DNA from: JBELHR01 sp049607205
GTDB taxonomy: Bacteria; Bacteroidota; Bacteroidia; Flavobacteriales; Flavobacteriaceae
Reading direction: 5' to 3'
DNA length: 64,000 bases
Assembly: GCA_049607205.1 (NCBI GenBank)
Contig: JBMYWH010000009.1
Location: 1-64,000, forward strand
The position numbers were made by a program, and so were the translations under genes. Below the pieces are notes generated by a model that saw only the letters and a program-made list of their open reading frames with translations, made no database searches and was not told the origin of the DNA. Of the stretch, positions 17,432 through 26,629 are shown in pieces (within the stretch, counting starts at the first letter, position 1; each line of letters begins with the position of its first letter).

Positions 17432-18808
17432 ATGGATGTCGAAATACTTTCAAGAATTCAATTTGCCTTCACGATTGCCTTTCATTATATCTATCCACCT
17501 CTAAGTATTGGGATAGGAGTTATTATGGCTGTCATGGAAGGTTTGTACCTTAAAACTGGAGATAAGGACTATGAGGTTTTAGCGCGTTTCTGGACTAAGA
17601 TATTTGCCTTGACCTTCGGCTTAGGAGTAGCAACTGGTATTGTTATGGAATTTGAGTTTGGAACTAATTGGGCGACATATTCGCGTTATGTTGGTGATGT
17701 TTTTGGCTCAGCGCTAGCGGCTGAAGGTATTTTTGCTTTTGCCTTAGAGAGTGGTTTCTTAGGAATTTTATTATTCGGTTGGAATAAGGTGAGTTCGCGC
17801 GTTCATTTTATAGCTACCCTTGGGGTACTGTTTGGTTCTATGTTTTCTGCCGTGTGGATTGTTGTGGCAAATAGCTGGCAACAAACCCCTGCCGGTTATC
17901 ATATTGTGGGAGAAGGTTTAGAAGCAAGAGCAGAAATTATAGATTTCTGGGCTATGGTATTTAATCCCTCATCAGTGGATCGAATTTGGCATGTTTGGCA
18001 AGGGGCCTTTTTAGCCGGAGCCTTTTTAGTTTTAAGTGTTCATGCCTATTATTTATTGAGAAATCGCTACGTTGAAATATCAAAGAAGGCTTTCAAATTA
18101 GCCTTGGTAGTTGCTACCTTTTTTTCTTTGATGCAATTGATTAGTGGACATAGTTCTGCGGATGGGGTGGCTGAGAATCAACCTATAAAATTAGCTGCCA
18201 TGGAAGGACATTTTCCCGCTGAGGCTCCTGCAGATTTATTTTTGTTTGGATGGGTAGATGTTGAAAACAAGGAAGTAATAGGACTATCTATTCCAGGTGG
18301 TTTAAGTCTATTAGTACATGGAGATGTGGATGCTCCCATAGCAGGTTTGGATCAAGTCCCTAAATCAGATCAGCCCGGTCAAATCAATGCTGTGTTTCAA
18401 TTCTATCATATTATGGTGAGCCTTGGGATGTTTATGATAGTGCTTTCCTTATTAGGATGTTGGTTATGGTATAGGGGGAAACTTTTTAGTTATAAATGGT
18501 TGCTTTGGGTTTTTGTATGGGCTGTAATGGCTCCACAAATAGCGAATCAAGCGGGATGGTTTGCCACCGAAATGGGAAGACAACCTTGGGTGGTCTATAA
18601 GCTACTGCGTACCTCTGATGCCTTGTCAAAAGCTGTAGTAGCTGAGCAGGTGTTGTTTTCCTTGATTATGTTTTTCTTAATTTATGCCTTGTTGCTATTT
18701 CTGTTCTTATACTTATTGAACAAAAAGATTAAAAATGGGCCCTATAAGGAAAAGCTTATAGATAAAAGGCCAAGGCAACACGAAATAGCCGACTTTATAG
18801 ACTCTTAA
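17432..18808 (+). CDS. cydA: Cytochrome bd ubiquinol/menaquinol oxidase subunit I
   Basis: CydA carries the quinol site and the haems of the high-affinity bd oxidase in the inner membrane. The 458-residue protein has about nine transmembrane segments. It shows RIQFAFTIAFHYIYPPLSIG with the haem-ligand histidine region, the quinol-loop residues AENQPIKLAAMEGHF and the late WFATEMGRQPWVVY. The quinol loop is of the short type, compared with E. coli CydA (522 residues). cydB follows 10 bases downstream. No CydX-like small gene is visible after cydB. Confidence 0.96.
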   Translation: MDVEILSRIQFAFTIAFHYIYPPLSIGIGVIMAVMEGLYLKTGDKDYEVLARFWTKIFALTFGLGVATGIVMEFEFGTNWATYSRYVGDVFGSALAAEGIFAFALESGFLGILLFGWNKVSSRVHFIATLGVLFGSMFSAVWIVVANSWQQTPAGYHIVGEGLEARAEIIDFWAMVFNPSSVDRIWHVWQGAFLAGAFLVLSVHAYYLLRNRYVEISKKAFKLALVVATFFSLMQLISGHSSADGVAENQPIKLAAMEGHFPAEAPADLFLFGWVDVENKEVIGLSIPGGLSLLVHGDVDAPIAGLDQVPKSDQPGQINAVFQFYHIMVSLGMFMIVLSLLGCWLWYRGKLFSYKWLLWVFVWAVMAPQIANQAGWFATEMGRQPWVVYKLLRTSDALSKAVVAEQVLFSLIMFFLIYALLLFLFLYLLNKKIKNGPYKEKLIDKRPRQHEIADFIDS

Positions 18809-18818
18809 ACCTTAAACT

Positions 18819-19853
18819 ATGGAAACTTTTTTATCAATAGATTATCCTACTTTATGGTATTTAGTTGTAGGAGCAGTATTTTCTGGATATGCAATTTTAG
18901 ATGGTTTTGATCTCGGTGCAGGGGCATGGCATTTGTTCTTCAAAAGAGGAGATAATCGTCGAATAGCGCTCAATGCAGTAGGTCCAGTATGGGATGGGAA
19001 TGAAGTTTGGCTTGTAATCGGAGGAGGGGCCTTATTTGCAGGTTTCCCAATTTTTTATGCGACCTTGTTTTCTGCCATGTACATTCCTTTTATGCTCTTT
19101 TTGTTTTGTTTGATTTTCAGGGCAATTTCCATCGAATTCAGGTCAAAAGAGAAAATGGCCTGGTGGAGACAGTTGTGGGATGTGTCTTACAGTGTTTCTA
19201 GTATATTATTGTCTTTCTTTCTCGGCGTGGTTCTGGGGAATGTACTTCAAGGTGCTGCAATTGATAGTGATTATGAATTTGTAGGAAAGACCTTAGACTT
19301 TTTTAATCCTTATGCCATTTTAGTTGGGCTCACAACTCTTGCCCTTTTCATGATGCATGGGGCAATTTTTTTACTTTTGAAAACTGAGGGGTGGCTCTAT
19401 AATAAATTACTTGTCTTGCTCAAAAGAGGAATTATATTTTTCATCTTAATGTTTGCCATTACCACCGTATATACGCTAATTTATATCCCTCACCTTTCTG
19501 ATGCATTTAAATCCTATCCTAGTCTATTTTTGGCGCCCTTATTAGCCTTTTTAAGTATAGCGAACATACCTAGATTAGCTTCTAAGAAAAAGTTCTTGTG
19601 GGCTTTTATATTTTCCTGTATTTCAATTTCTATGATGCTTGTAATTGTTGCGATTGAGTTATATCCGGTCTTGTGGAGATCAACTTTAGACTTAGAAAAC
19701 AGTATTACTATATATAATGCCGCTGCTTCGATGAAATCTCTTGAGATCTGTTTAATCTTTGCTGCGGTAGGAATTCCATTGGTTTTGAGTTATACCTTTT
19801 TTGTATACAAAACCTTTTGGGGAAAAGTTGAAATGGACGAAAACAGTTATTAG
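18819..19853 (+). CDS. cydB: Cytochrome bd oxidase subunit II
   Basis: The 344-residue polytopic protein starts METFLSIDYPTLWYLVVGAVF and carries GYAILDGFDLGAG, NAVGPVWDGNEVWLV and FSAMYIPFMLFLF, all standard CydB signatures. It packs against CydA in the inner membrane. Length is slightly shorter than the 379 residues of E. coli. A GNAT gene begins two bases after its stop. Confidence 0.96.
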   Translation: METFLSIDYPTLWYLVVGAVFSGYAILDGFDLGAGAWHLFFKRGDNRRIALNAVGPVWDGNEVWLVIGGGALFAGFPIFYATLFSAMYIPFMLFLFCLIFRAISIEFRSKEKMAWWRQLWDVSYSVSSILLSFFLGVVLGNVLQGAAIDSDYEFVGKTLDFFNPYAILVGLTTLALFMMHGAIFLLLKTEGWLYNKLLVLLKRGIIFFILMFAITTVYTLIYIPHLSDAFKSYPSLFLAPLLAFLSIANIPRLASKKKFLWAFIFSCISISMMLVIVAIELYPVLWRSTLDLENSITIYNAAASMKSLEICLIFAAVGIPLVLSYTFFVYKTFWGKVEMDENSY

Positions 19854-19855
19854 TT

Positions 19856-20386
19856 ATGATCAAACCTTTTGAAACCAAACGTTTTTATTTAAGACCTCTT
19901 AATTTAGGGGACCTTCGTGATATGTTCGAGTTAGATGTTAACTCAGAAGTTCACAGATTTCTAGGAAACAAACCTGTAACGCATTTAGCTCAAGTAAGAC
20001 AGAATCTTGAAGATATAATGAGTCAATATAACCGTCATGGAATTGGTAGATGGGCTGTTATAGATAAATTGACCGGGGATTTTCTAGGCTGGTCCGGTCT
20101 CAAATATGAATATGAACCGGGATATGGACATTATTATGATATTGGATACAGACTCAAAGAGCAATTTTGGGGCAAAGGAATTGGTAGTGAAACGGCTATG
20201 GCTTGGCTTAAATGTGGATTTGATCAGCTCAAATTAAAGTCTATCTCCGGAATTGCCCATATCGGAAATCATGCCTCGAACAGGATACTCAGGAAAATAG
20301 GCTTACAATTCCAAAACCACTTCTATTGGGAAGATATTCTCTGTAATTGGTATACGCTAAATGAAAAGGACTACAGAGGAGGGTAG
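19856..20386 (+). CDS. GNAT N-acetyltransferase, RimJ/RimL-like, in the cydAB transcript
   Basis: The protein opens KPFETKRFYLRPLNLGDL and has the acetyl-CoA loop KEQFWGKGIGSETA and a late NHASNRILRKIGL motif, which together define a RimJ/RimL-type GNAT. Starting two bases after the cydB stop makes it very likely to be co-transcribed with the oxidase, but nothing in the sequence says it acts on it. It ends one base before the stop of the convergent lipoprotein gene, leaving no room for a separate terminator. Confidence 0.9.
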   Translation: MIKPFETKRFYLRPLNLGDLRDMFELDVNSEVHRFLGNKPVTHLAQVRQNLEDIMSQYNRHGIGRWAVIDKLTGDFLGWSGLKYEYEPGYGHYYDIGYRLKEQFWGKGIGSETAMAWLKCGFDQLKLKSISGIAHIGNHASNRILRKIGLQFQNHFYWEDILCNWYTLNEKDYRGG

Positions 20387-20387
20387 A

Positions 20388-21053
20388 TTACTTTGTTTTT
20401 GCTTCTTCGAATGCCTTACTTCTTGCGATTTGTTCTTCTAAATCCCATTCAAAATCAAATCTATCTTTTAAAAATACAGCAATAGGGTCCAGTCCAATTT
20501 CAGCTCTTCGTTTATCAATGTTTTCAGGATCATATACCGGCCATAAATTAAAGCTTTTTGTTTCAGGGTAATATTTCATTTGTCCTCCATAAAGCTGTAG
20601 TTCCCCTTTGTCAGTTGCGATTCGATCTTCCGCCCTGACTAAGAAGCGAGCTTCTAGTTGCCCATCTAATACAGCCTGTTTCATCAGTGGGATATAATGT
20701 TCCCTCACCTCTAAAGATGAATGTTGTAGCACATTAGAAATTGTCCAATTTCCGCGATCACCTACATCTTCATGAGAAGGCCAACCATAATGATCTAGGA
20801 TATTCTTCACCTTAATCTCGTTAATCGCATGGTTTTTCTTGACAAGTTTATGATAGTATTTAAAGTTCTCAGATTGATCCCCTTCAACCCTCATGATGGA
20901 ATCTCGTTTTCTAATCGGAATTTGTTCCATGTTCCAAACCGTGTCCAGAACCAAGGGGAAATCGTAAGGTACAGGAATATAAACTTGTTTTCCCGTGTTG
21001 TTTTTACAGCCTATTAAGGCCAAAACTAAGAGCACATAGATTCCAATTCTCAT
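20388..21053 (-). CDS. DUF6624-like lipoprotein
   Basis: A short lipoprotein signal ends LALIGCKNN (C16), so the protein is probably membrane anchored. The body resembles the DUF6624 family: NILDHYGWPSHEDVG, then LQHSSLEVREHYIPLMKQA, and then RAEDRIATDKGELQLYGGQ. Function is unknown. Its start overlaps the stop of the trehalose synthase/phosphatase gene by four bases (ATGA), so its translation is probably coupled to that enzyme. Confidence 0.75.
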   Translation of the reverse strand: MRIGIYVLLVLALIGCKNNTGKQVYIPVPYDFPLVLDTVWNMEQIPIRKRDSIMRVEGDQSENFKYYHKLVKKNHAINEIKVKNILDHYGWPSHEDVGDRGNWTISNVLQHSSLEVREHYIPLMKQAVLDGQLEARFLVRAEDRIATDKGELQLYGGQMKYYPETKSFNLWPVYDPENIDKRRAEIGLDPIAVFLKDRFDFEWDLEEQIARSKAFEEAKTK

Positions 21054-23251
21054 TCTACTAAGGATTTTAAAAAATTCTGAACGGCTTCTACATTTGGAAG
21101 ATAATTCTTCGCCTGTGTTTCCTTCTTACCAACTTTAATACTATGGGTGTTTTCCGGTAATTGAATAAACATATTCTCATCAGTAACATCATCTCCAATA
21201 GCCATAATGAAATCGTATTGATTTTCATTACACAGAGCTAAGGCTGTACTTCCTTTATTGATTTGTCCGTGGGCAATTTCAATCACACAATCTCCGTCTA
21301 AAATAGCCAGATCCGAGGTAATCAGACTTTTTAATAAGGTTTGAAGTTCACTTGCTCTTACCCTAGAAAGTTCTGGATCTGCCTTGCGATAATGCCAGAC
21401 TAAAGCATATTTTTTTTCCTCAATAAAAGTTCCAGGAGTCCGGTCACAAAACCCTTCTAGAACCGGGATTAGATGTTCTTTCCATTTGGAGCTACTCATG
21501 TCCGATTTGTCAAACCTCGTTGACTTATGCTTTATTTGATAACCATGTTCTCCAATTAAATTAAGCCCTAAAGGCCCAAAAATCTCTTCCAAGAAACCCA
21601 TTGATCTTCCACTGATAATAATTGGATCTACATTGGGCATAGCCTGAAGTTTCTTCAGAGTATCAAGAGTGTCTTTACTAGGTAAAGCTTGTAAAGGATC
21701 ATCGTGGAAATTGACTAAGGTACCGTCGAAATCTAAAAACAAAACGGCATTTTTTGCAGTTTGGAGCTCTGTTTTTATTTCGGTCTGCATTTGAGAATTT
21801 AGTCTTGGTGTTTGATTTTTTTCCTGTTGGATTTTCACCTCATTTAATGCTCTCATAAAATCTTGAGCCCAATGCTCCACGTGGTATCTCTTAATCCGGT
21901 TTCTTGAGATTTTGTTGCGTTGAATCTGCTCCTCTTTAGTCATGTCAGCTGCCGTTTTAAGAGCGTTTACCATATCTTGAGGATCAAAAGGGTTCACCAT
22001 GATTGCTTGATGTAATTCTTTAGCAGCTCCGGCCATTTCACTTAGAATTAAAATACCATCTCCTTCTACTCGTGTAGCCAGATATTCTTTTGCAACTAAA
22101 TTCATCCCGTCTCTGACAGGAGTAATCATAGCAATATCAGAAGAAATATAGAGGTCGATGAGGTCTTCAAAAGGCATGGATCTATAGAAATACCAAACCG
22201 GAGTCCAATTGACTTGGGCAAACTTCCCGTTGATACGACCTACCATTTGATCGGTATCGTTTTTTAGTTGTTGGTATTGAGGTACATTTGACCTTGAAGG
22301 CACCGCAAGCATAATTAAGCGTGCTTTTCCTATGTATTCTGGATGCTGCTCTAAAAATTGTTCAAAGGCTTCCAGACGATTAACAACCCCTTTAGTGTAG
22401 TCTAAACGATCTATGGAAAGTATTAGTAGAGCATCTTGTTCGTTTTTGTGAATTTCTAACTGTTTTCTCAACTCTGACTTTTCCTCTTCCTTTTGTGCTT
22501 GATGTTTAAGCGCGAAGCTCTCAAACTTGGCATAATCAATCCCCATAGGAAAGGTATTTACCACCACATTTCTTCCTGAATAATTGAGTTCATTGAAATT
22601 CGCAGTCAATCTCAAGATTCGAGTCACAGAACTGATGAAGTGTCGTTGATAATCATAAGTATGGAATCCGAGTAAATCTGCTCCAAGCATTCCTTTTAAA
22701 AGCTCCTCACGCTTAGGGAAAATCCTAAAAATTTCAAAGGAAGGAAATGGGATATGTAAGAAGAACCCTATACATACATTAGGACGTTTTTCTCTGACCA
22801 TAGCCGGACAGAGTAGGAGTTGATAATCATGAATCCAGATGATGTCATCTTCCTCTGAATTTTCAATAATAGCATCAGCGAATTTCTGATTCACCTCCCT
22901 GTAAGAATTCCATTGGTTTTCATCAAAATGAGTGAATTCTGTGAAATAATGAAACAATGGCCACAGGCAAGTATTGGAAAGACCATAATAGAAATCGTCC
23001 ATTTCTTGAGTGTTTAAATGAACGGCCTCAAAGCCTTTTTCATGAAGTCTTTTTCCAATGATTTTCTTTTCTGTTTCATCCAATGCCTCTTCTTTGATAC
23101 CTGGCCAACCAATCCAAATTGAATTTCCTTCTCCATGTACAGATTTTAACCCAGTTGCAAGTCCTCCTGAACTGGGGTGAATTTCAAAATTATCATCTGT
23201 TTTTTCTATTTGTACAGGTAGGCGATTTGAGACAATTATATTTTTAGGCAT
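21050..23251 (-). CDS. Bifunctional trehalose-6-phosphate synthase / phosphatase
   Basis: The 733-residue cytoplasmic enzyme makes trehalose from UDP-glucose and glucose-6-phosphate in two steps. The N-terminal GT20 synthase (about 1-470) has NRLPVQ, SSGGLATGL, HDYQLLLCP and RDGMNLVAKEY. The C-terminal HAD phosphatase (about 490-733) has the nucleophile motif FLDFDGTLV, IISGRS and IGDDVTDENMF. Fused OtsA-OtsB proteins are common in Bacteroidota. The gene diverges from a GH15 hydrolase, with 68 bases between the starts, and overlaps a downstream lipoprotein gene. Confidence 0.94.
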   Translation of the reverse strand: MPKNIIVSNRLPVQIEKTDDNFEIHPSSGGLATGLKSVHGEGNSIWIGWPGIKEEALDETEKKIIGKRLHEKGFEAVHLNTQEMDDFYYGLSNTCLWPLFHYFTEFTHFDENQWNSYREVNQKFADAIIENSEEDDIIWIHDYQLLLCPAMVREKRPNVCIGFFLHIPFPSFEIFRIFPKREELLKGMLGADLLGFHTYDYQRHFISSVTRILRLTANFNELNYSGRNVVVNTFPMGIDYAKFESFALKHQAQKEEEKSELRKQLEIHKNEQDALLILSIDRLDYTKGVVNRLEAFEQFLEQHPEYIGKARLIMLAVPSRSNVPQYQQLKNDTDQMVGRINGKFAQVNWTPVWYFYRSMPFEDLIDLYISSDIAMITPVRDGMNLVAKEYLATRVEGDGILILSEMAGAAKELHQAIMVNPFDPQDMVNALKTAADMTKEEQIQRNKISRNRIKRYHVEHWAQDFMRALNEVKIQQEKNQTPRLNSQMQTEIKTELQTAKNAVLFLDFDGTLVNFHDDPLQALPSKDTLDTLKKLQAMPNVDPIIISGRSMGFLEEIFGPLGLNLIGEHGYQIKHKSTRFDKSDMSSSKWKEHLIPVLEGFCDRTPGTFIEEKKYALVWHYRKADPELSRVRASELQTLLKSLITSDLAILDGDCVIEIAHGQINKGSTALALCNENQYDFIMAIGDDVTDENMFIQLPENTHSIKVGKKETQAKNYLPNVEAVQNFLKSLVE

Positions 23252-23319
23252 AGAGTTTTTTTTGAGCGTTTTTGAGTATCTTTCACAAGAATTGACAATT
23301 TATAAAAATATATATTGAA

Positions 23320-25083
23320 ATGAGTGATTTGAATTACGGAATAATAGGAAATTGCAAGTCTGCAGCATTAATTCATCAAGATTCATCTTTGGAATGGTTG
23401 TGTTTGCCGATTTTTGACTCTCCATCCGTATTTGCCAAGCTTCTTGATGAGAAAAAAGGAGGTTCTTTCAAATTCAATGTTTCAGATCAATATAGAATTT
23501 ATCAAAAATATTTACCAGAGACCTGTATCCTTTCCACAGAATTCGTCAGTGAAGAAGGAAGCTTCGAAGTTTTGGATTTTATGCCTAGGTATGGCTTAAA
23601 AGAAGGAGGATATTATGCTCCTTCTCAAGTAGTAAGGTATGTAAAGTTAAAAAGAGGACTACCTAAGCTCTCCATTACTTATGATCCTAATTTAGAGTAT
23701 GGAGCGGGATTGACAAGAACTTATATCAAGGAGGATTTCATTGTCAGCGTAGTGAACCAACCTAAGTTTGATACCCTTTATTGCTATACTAATATGGATA
23801 AGGATTTGGTTTTGAGCGGGGAAGAGTTTACTCTGGGACAGGATTTGTTTTTTAATATTTCCTATCATGAAAAAGTGGAGCTTCCAAGTTTGAGCCAAAT
23901 TAAGTTGGAAATGGAGCGTACTCATCTGTATTGGAGAGACTGGTGCGATAGAACACCTTCTTATGGAGAATATAACGAAACAGTCTTGCGCTCTGCAATG
24001 ACCTTAAAGCTCTTGTATTTTGAAAAGAGTGGGGCAGTTTTAGCAGCAGCAACAACTTCTTTGCCGGAAACCATTGGGGAAGTACGAAATTGGGACTATC
24101 GCTTTTGTTGGATTCGAGACGCCTCTATGGTGATTAAGGTTATTTCTAAGCTAGGACATACAGGTTTTGTAAGTCGTTATATTGATTTTATTATCGATTT
24201 AGTGCCGGATAAGGATGAAAAGCTCCAAATCATGTACGGAATTAATGGTGAGAAAGAACTAACGGAAAAATCCTTAGAGCATCTAGAAGGTTATGAAGGA
24301 TCTAAACCTGTTAGAGTCGGGAATGCGGCCTATATACAACAACAAAATGATATTTATGGTATCCTAATGGACGCTATGTATTTTCAATTGATGAATTATG
24401 GCTTAGACAAGGATCATAAAGAAAAATTGTGGGCAATCGTTAAGAATATCGTTTGGTTGGTAGAACAAAACTGGCAGGATCCTGATAAGGGTATTTGGGA
24501 GTTTAGAGCTGAAGATCGTCATTTTACCTTCTCCAAGTTACTTTGTTGGGTTGCTATCGATAGAGCAATTAAGTTTTCTGAAGAGTTATTCGGTAGTCCT
24601 AAAGAAATGGAATGGATTGAACTTAGAGATCAAATTCGAAAAGATATTGAAACCCATGCATGGAATGAGGAAAAACAGGCTTACACTCAAAGTTATGGAT
24701 CTTCTGATCTGGACGCTTCTGTGCTTTTAATGGAGCCTTATGGGTTTATAAAAGGAAAGGATTCAAGATATATTTCCACAGTTGAAGGTATTGAAAGAGA
24801 ACTGGTTCATAATGGTCTCTTGTTTCGTTACAAAAATGAGGATGACTTCGGGCTTCCATCTTCTTCGTTTACTGTATGTACATTTTGGTTTATTGATGCG
24901 CTTTATAAAACGGGACAGCATGAAAAATCTAAAGAATGGTTTGACCGACTATTGTCCTATGGAAATCATCTGGGATTATTTAGTGAAGATTTAGATTTCG
25001 AATCTCGTAGACTCTTAGGGAACTTTCCTCAGGCATATTCTCATTTAGCAATCATTGATGTAGCAGAGAATTTCAAAAACTAA
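23320..25083 (+). CDS. Glycoside hydrolase family 15 protein (glucoamylase/trehalase type)
   Basis: The 587 residues contain a beta-sandwich N-terminal domain (about 1-200) and an alpha/alpha-barrel. RNWDYRFCWIRDASM (about 261-275) is the hallmark of GH15, and GIWEFRAEDRHFTFSKLLCW carries the candidate catalytic acid. EDLDFESRRLLGNFPQAYSH near the end supplies the catalytic base region. There is no signal peptide, so it acts in the cytoplasm. Members act on alpha-glucosides, and some are trehalases. The divergent OtsA-OtsB gene makes trehalose or a related alpha-glucan the likely substrate, but the sequence does not settle which. Confidence 0.9.
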   Translation: MSDLNYGIIGNCKSAALIHQDSSLEWLCLPIFDSPSVFAKLLDEKKGGSFKFNVSDQYRIYQKYLPETCILSTEFVSEEGSFEVLDFMPRYGLKEGGYYAPSQVVRYVKLKRGLPKLSITYDPNLEYGAGLTRTYIKEDFIVSVVNQPKFDTLYCYTNMDKDLVLSGEEFTLGQDLFFNISYHEKVELPSLSQIKLEMERTHLYWRDWCDRTPSYGEYNETVLRSAMTLKLLYFEKSGAVLAAATTSLPETIGEVRNWDYRFCWIRDASMVIKVISKLGHTGFVSRYIDFIIDLVPDKDEKLQIMYGINGEKELTEKSLEHLEGYEGSKPVRVGNAAYIQQQNDIYGILMDAMYFQLMNYGLDKDHKEKLWAIVKNIVWLVEQNWQDPDKGIWEFRAEDRHFTFSKLLCWVAIDRAIKFSEELFGSPKEMEWIELRDQIRKDIETHAWNEEKQAYTQSYGSSDLDASVLLMEPYGFIKGKDSRYISTVEGIERELVHNGLLFRYKNEDDFGLPSSSFTVCTFWFIDALYKTGQHEKSKEWFDRLLSYGNHLGLFSEDLDFESRRLLGNFPQAYSHLAIIDVAENFKN

Positions 25084-25088
25084 GTTTG

Positions 25089-25394
25089 TTATTTTTTGTA
25101 TTTGGAGGAATTGGTTTTGAATAATAGGTAAGGAATTCCTACAGTACAGGAAATCATCATGGTATAAAATGAAATCTGGTCTTGCTGACCAAAAACCTCA
25201 TCTAAAACAACTCCGATCAGGATGGCAATACCCATAAAGCACAACGTGTTTCTAAATACTAGGGCAACTCCCTCTATGTCAATTTTTGCTTTTTCACCGT
25301 CAGAAAGGGTGTTATACCCAGCAATTAAATTGTACATCTTCCCATTTTTGACGGCTATCCCCAGAACAATAAAAATTACCGCAGTTAAAATCAT
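25089..25394 (-). CDS. DUF3784 small membrane protein
   Basis: The 101-residue protein has three predicted membrane segments (about 1-15, 48-66 and 78-93) and the DUF3784 core KNGKMYNLIAGYNTLSDGEKAKID. The function of the family is unknown. It is convergent with the GH15 gene, with only five bases between the stops. A terminator-like hairpin lies just upstream of its start, so it appears to be transcribed by itself. Confidence 0.8.
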   Translation of the reverse strand: MILTAVIFIVLGIAVKNGKMYNLIAGYNTLSDGEKAKIDIEGVALVFRNTLCFMGIAILIGVVLDEVFGQQDQISFYTMMISCTVGIPYLLFKTNSSKYKK

Positions 25395-25418
25395 AAAAGT
25401 TTATTTCATTTAAAGATA

Positions 25419-25455
25419 ATAAAAAAGTGGATAAATCTCTAAGACCCATCCACTT
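25419..25455 (-). terminator. Terminator of the OhrR-like regulator / nitroreductase operon
   Basis: Eight-base arms (AAGTGGAT at 25425-25432 and ATCCACTT at 25448-25455) enclose a 15-base loop, and a T-rich run follows on the minus strand. It starts about 23 bases after the nitroreductase stop. The large loop makes it weaker than the other terminators in the window. Confidence 0.6.
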
Positions 25456-25477
25456 CGTGCTAATCAAGCCTAAATGC

Positions 25478-26110
25478 TTAATCAATTAGAGTCACTAATT
25501 TTTCTTTAGGTTTTCTCACTTTCTTTAAGTTTACTAACCAATCACTCTCCGTGTCTCTGTACCCTAGTGGTAGCATTACACAAGATCTAAGTCCTTTTTC
25601 TCTTAATCCTAGAATTTCATCCAGAGCGGCAGGATCAAATCCTTCAATAGGAGTAGCATCAACACCTTCAAATGCAGCCGCAGCAATGGCTTGAGAAAAA
25701 GCGATATAAGCCTGTCGAGCCGCATGTTGGAAGTTTTCTTCAGCATCTCTTTGAGGATAAGCTCCGAGAAGCATTTGTCTGTAATTTTCCCATCCTTCGT
25801 TCTCAAATCCTCTTACTTCATTGACCAAATCGAACATGTAATTTATGCGCTCTTCAGTATAAGTATCCCAAGCAGCAAAAATCAATAAATGAGAACAATC
25901 AGATACCACTGATTGATTCCAAGAAATGGCCTTGATTTTATCTTTAAGCTCCTGGTTTTTAACAATGATCACCTCGAAAGGCTGAAGTCCACTTGAAGTA
26001 GGAGCAAGTGAAATTGCCTCTATAATATTGTCTATTTTTTCTTGAGATACTTCTTCTTTATTCATGGCTTTTGCCGCGTATCTCCAATTTAATTTATCTA
26101 ATAATTCCAT
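25478..26110 (-). CDS. NAD(P)H-dependent nitroreductase-family oxidoreductase
   Basis: The 210-residue flavoprotein starts MELLDKLNWRYAAKAMN and shows APTSSGLQPFEVIIV (FMN contact) and VMLPLGYRDTESDW near the C-terminus. It resembles the NfsB/DrgA branch, which reduces nitro compounds and quinones. It is the second gene of a two-gene operon, four bases after an OhrR/MarR-like regulator, so it is probably induced when that repressor is oxidised or binds a ligand. It is only distantly similar to the other nitroreductase in the window (11414-12013). Confidence 0.9.
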   Translation of the reverse strand: MELLDKLNWRYAAKAMNKEEVSQEKIDNIIEAISLAPTSSGLQPFEVIIVKNQELKDKIKAISWNQSVVSDCSHLLIFAAWDTYTEERINYMFDLVNEVRGFENEGWENYRQMLLGAYPQRDAEENFQHAARQAYIAFSQAIAAAAFEGVDATPIEGFDPAALDEILGLREKGLRSCVMLPLGYRDTESDWLVNLKKVRKPKEKLVTLID

Positions 26111-26114
26111 TTAT

Positions 26115-26552
26115 TTATTGTTTTGATAATTTAGAAATCCACTGATTAAGTAGACTTTTTAATTTTATAATATCTTCTTCACTATAAGATTCATCAGCTA
26201 GTAAGGAACCTAATTCTAGAGGAATATGTGAGGCTTTAGTTTTAATACCTCTTCCTTTTTCTGTGAGGTCGATTAGGACGCATCGCTCATCTGATTCCGA
26301 TCTATTTCTCGTGATGAACTCAGCTTTTTCCATACGTTTTAGCATAGGAGAAAGCGTATTACTCTCGAGCATCAGTTCAGATGAGATTTCATGAACAGTT
26401 TTAGGGTGGCTTTCCCAAAGGACCATCAACACGAGATATTGTGGATAGGTTAGCCCAAGTTGTTCCAAGTATGGCTTGTAGGCTTTAGTCATCAACCTAG
26501 AAACGGTATACAGAGGGAAACAAATTTGATTTTCTAATTTTAACTCTTTCAT
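26115..26552 (-). CDS. MarR-family transcriptional regulator, OhrR-like
   Basis: A winged-helix repressor of about 145 residues. From the ATG at 26550-26552 it begins MKELKLENQICFPLYTVSR; a TTG 15 bases upstream is in frame but less likely. The cysteine at position 11 sits where OhrR proteins keep their peroxide-sensing cysteine, in the same LENQICFPLY context. The helix-turn-helix and wing are seen in TVHEISSELMLESNTLSPMLKRME and RNRSESDERCVLIDLTEKG. A second cysteine lies in the wing. It is followed after four bases by a nitroreductase and preceded by a 12-base perfect palindrome, a likely autoregulatory operator. Confidence 0.88.
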   Translation of the reverse strand: MKELKLENQICFPLYTVSRLMTKAYKPYLEQLGLTYPQYLVLMVLWESHPKTVHEISSELMLESNTLSPMLKRMEKAEFITRNRSESDERCVLIDLTEKGRGIKTKASHIPLELGSLLADESYSEEDIIKLKSLLNQWISKLSKQ

Positions 26553-26571
26553 TTTAATCGTCTGCAATTAA

Positions 26572-26583
26572 ATCGTGCACGAT
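26572..26583. promoter_or_regulatory. Palindromic operator candidate upstream of the OhrR-like gene
   Basis: ATCGTGCACGAT is a perfect 12-base palindrome starting 20 bases upstream of the regulator's ATG. Flanking TCTGCA (26561-26566) and TGCAGA (26583-26588) form an outer inverted pair. Position and symmetry fit a MarR dimer site for autoregulation; binding is inferred. Confidence 0.6.
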
Positions 26584-26629
26584 GCAGATATACGGATTCT
26601 TATCAAAAAGATGGTTTTTGGAATTTAAA

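Noticed and set aside
26553..26567. TTG start for the OhrR-like regulator
   Set aside because: The ATG at 26550-26552 places the sensing cysteine near the usual position and leaves the palindrome outside the coding region.
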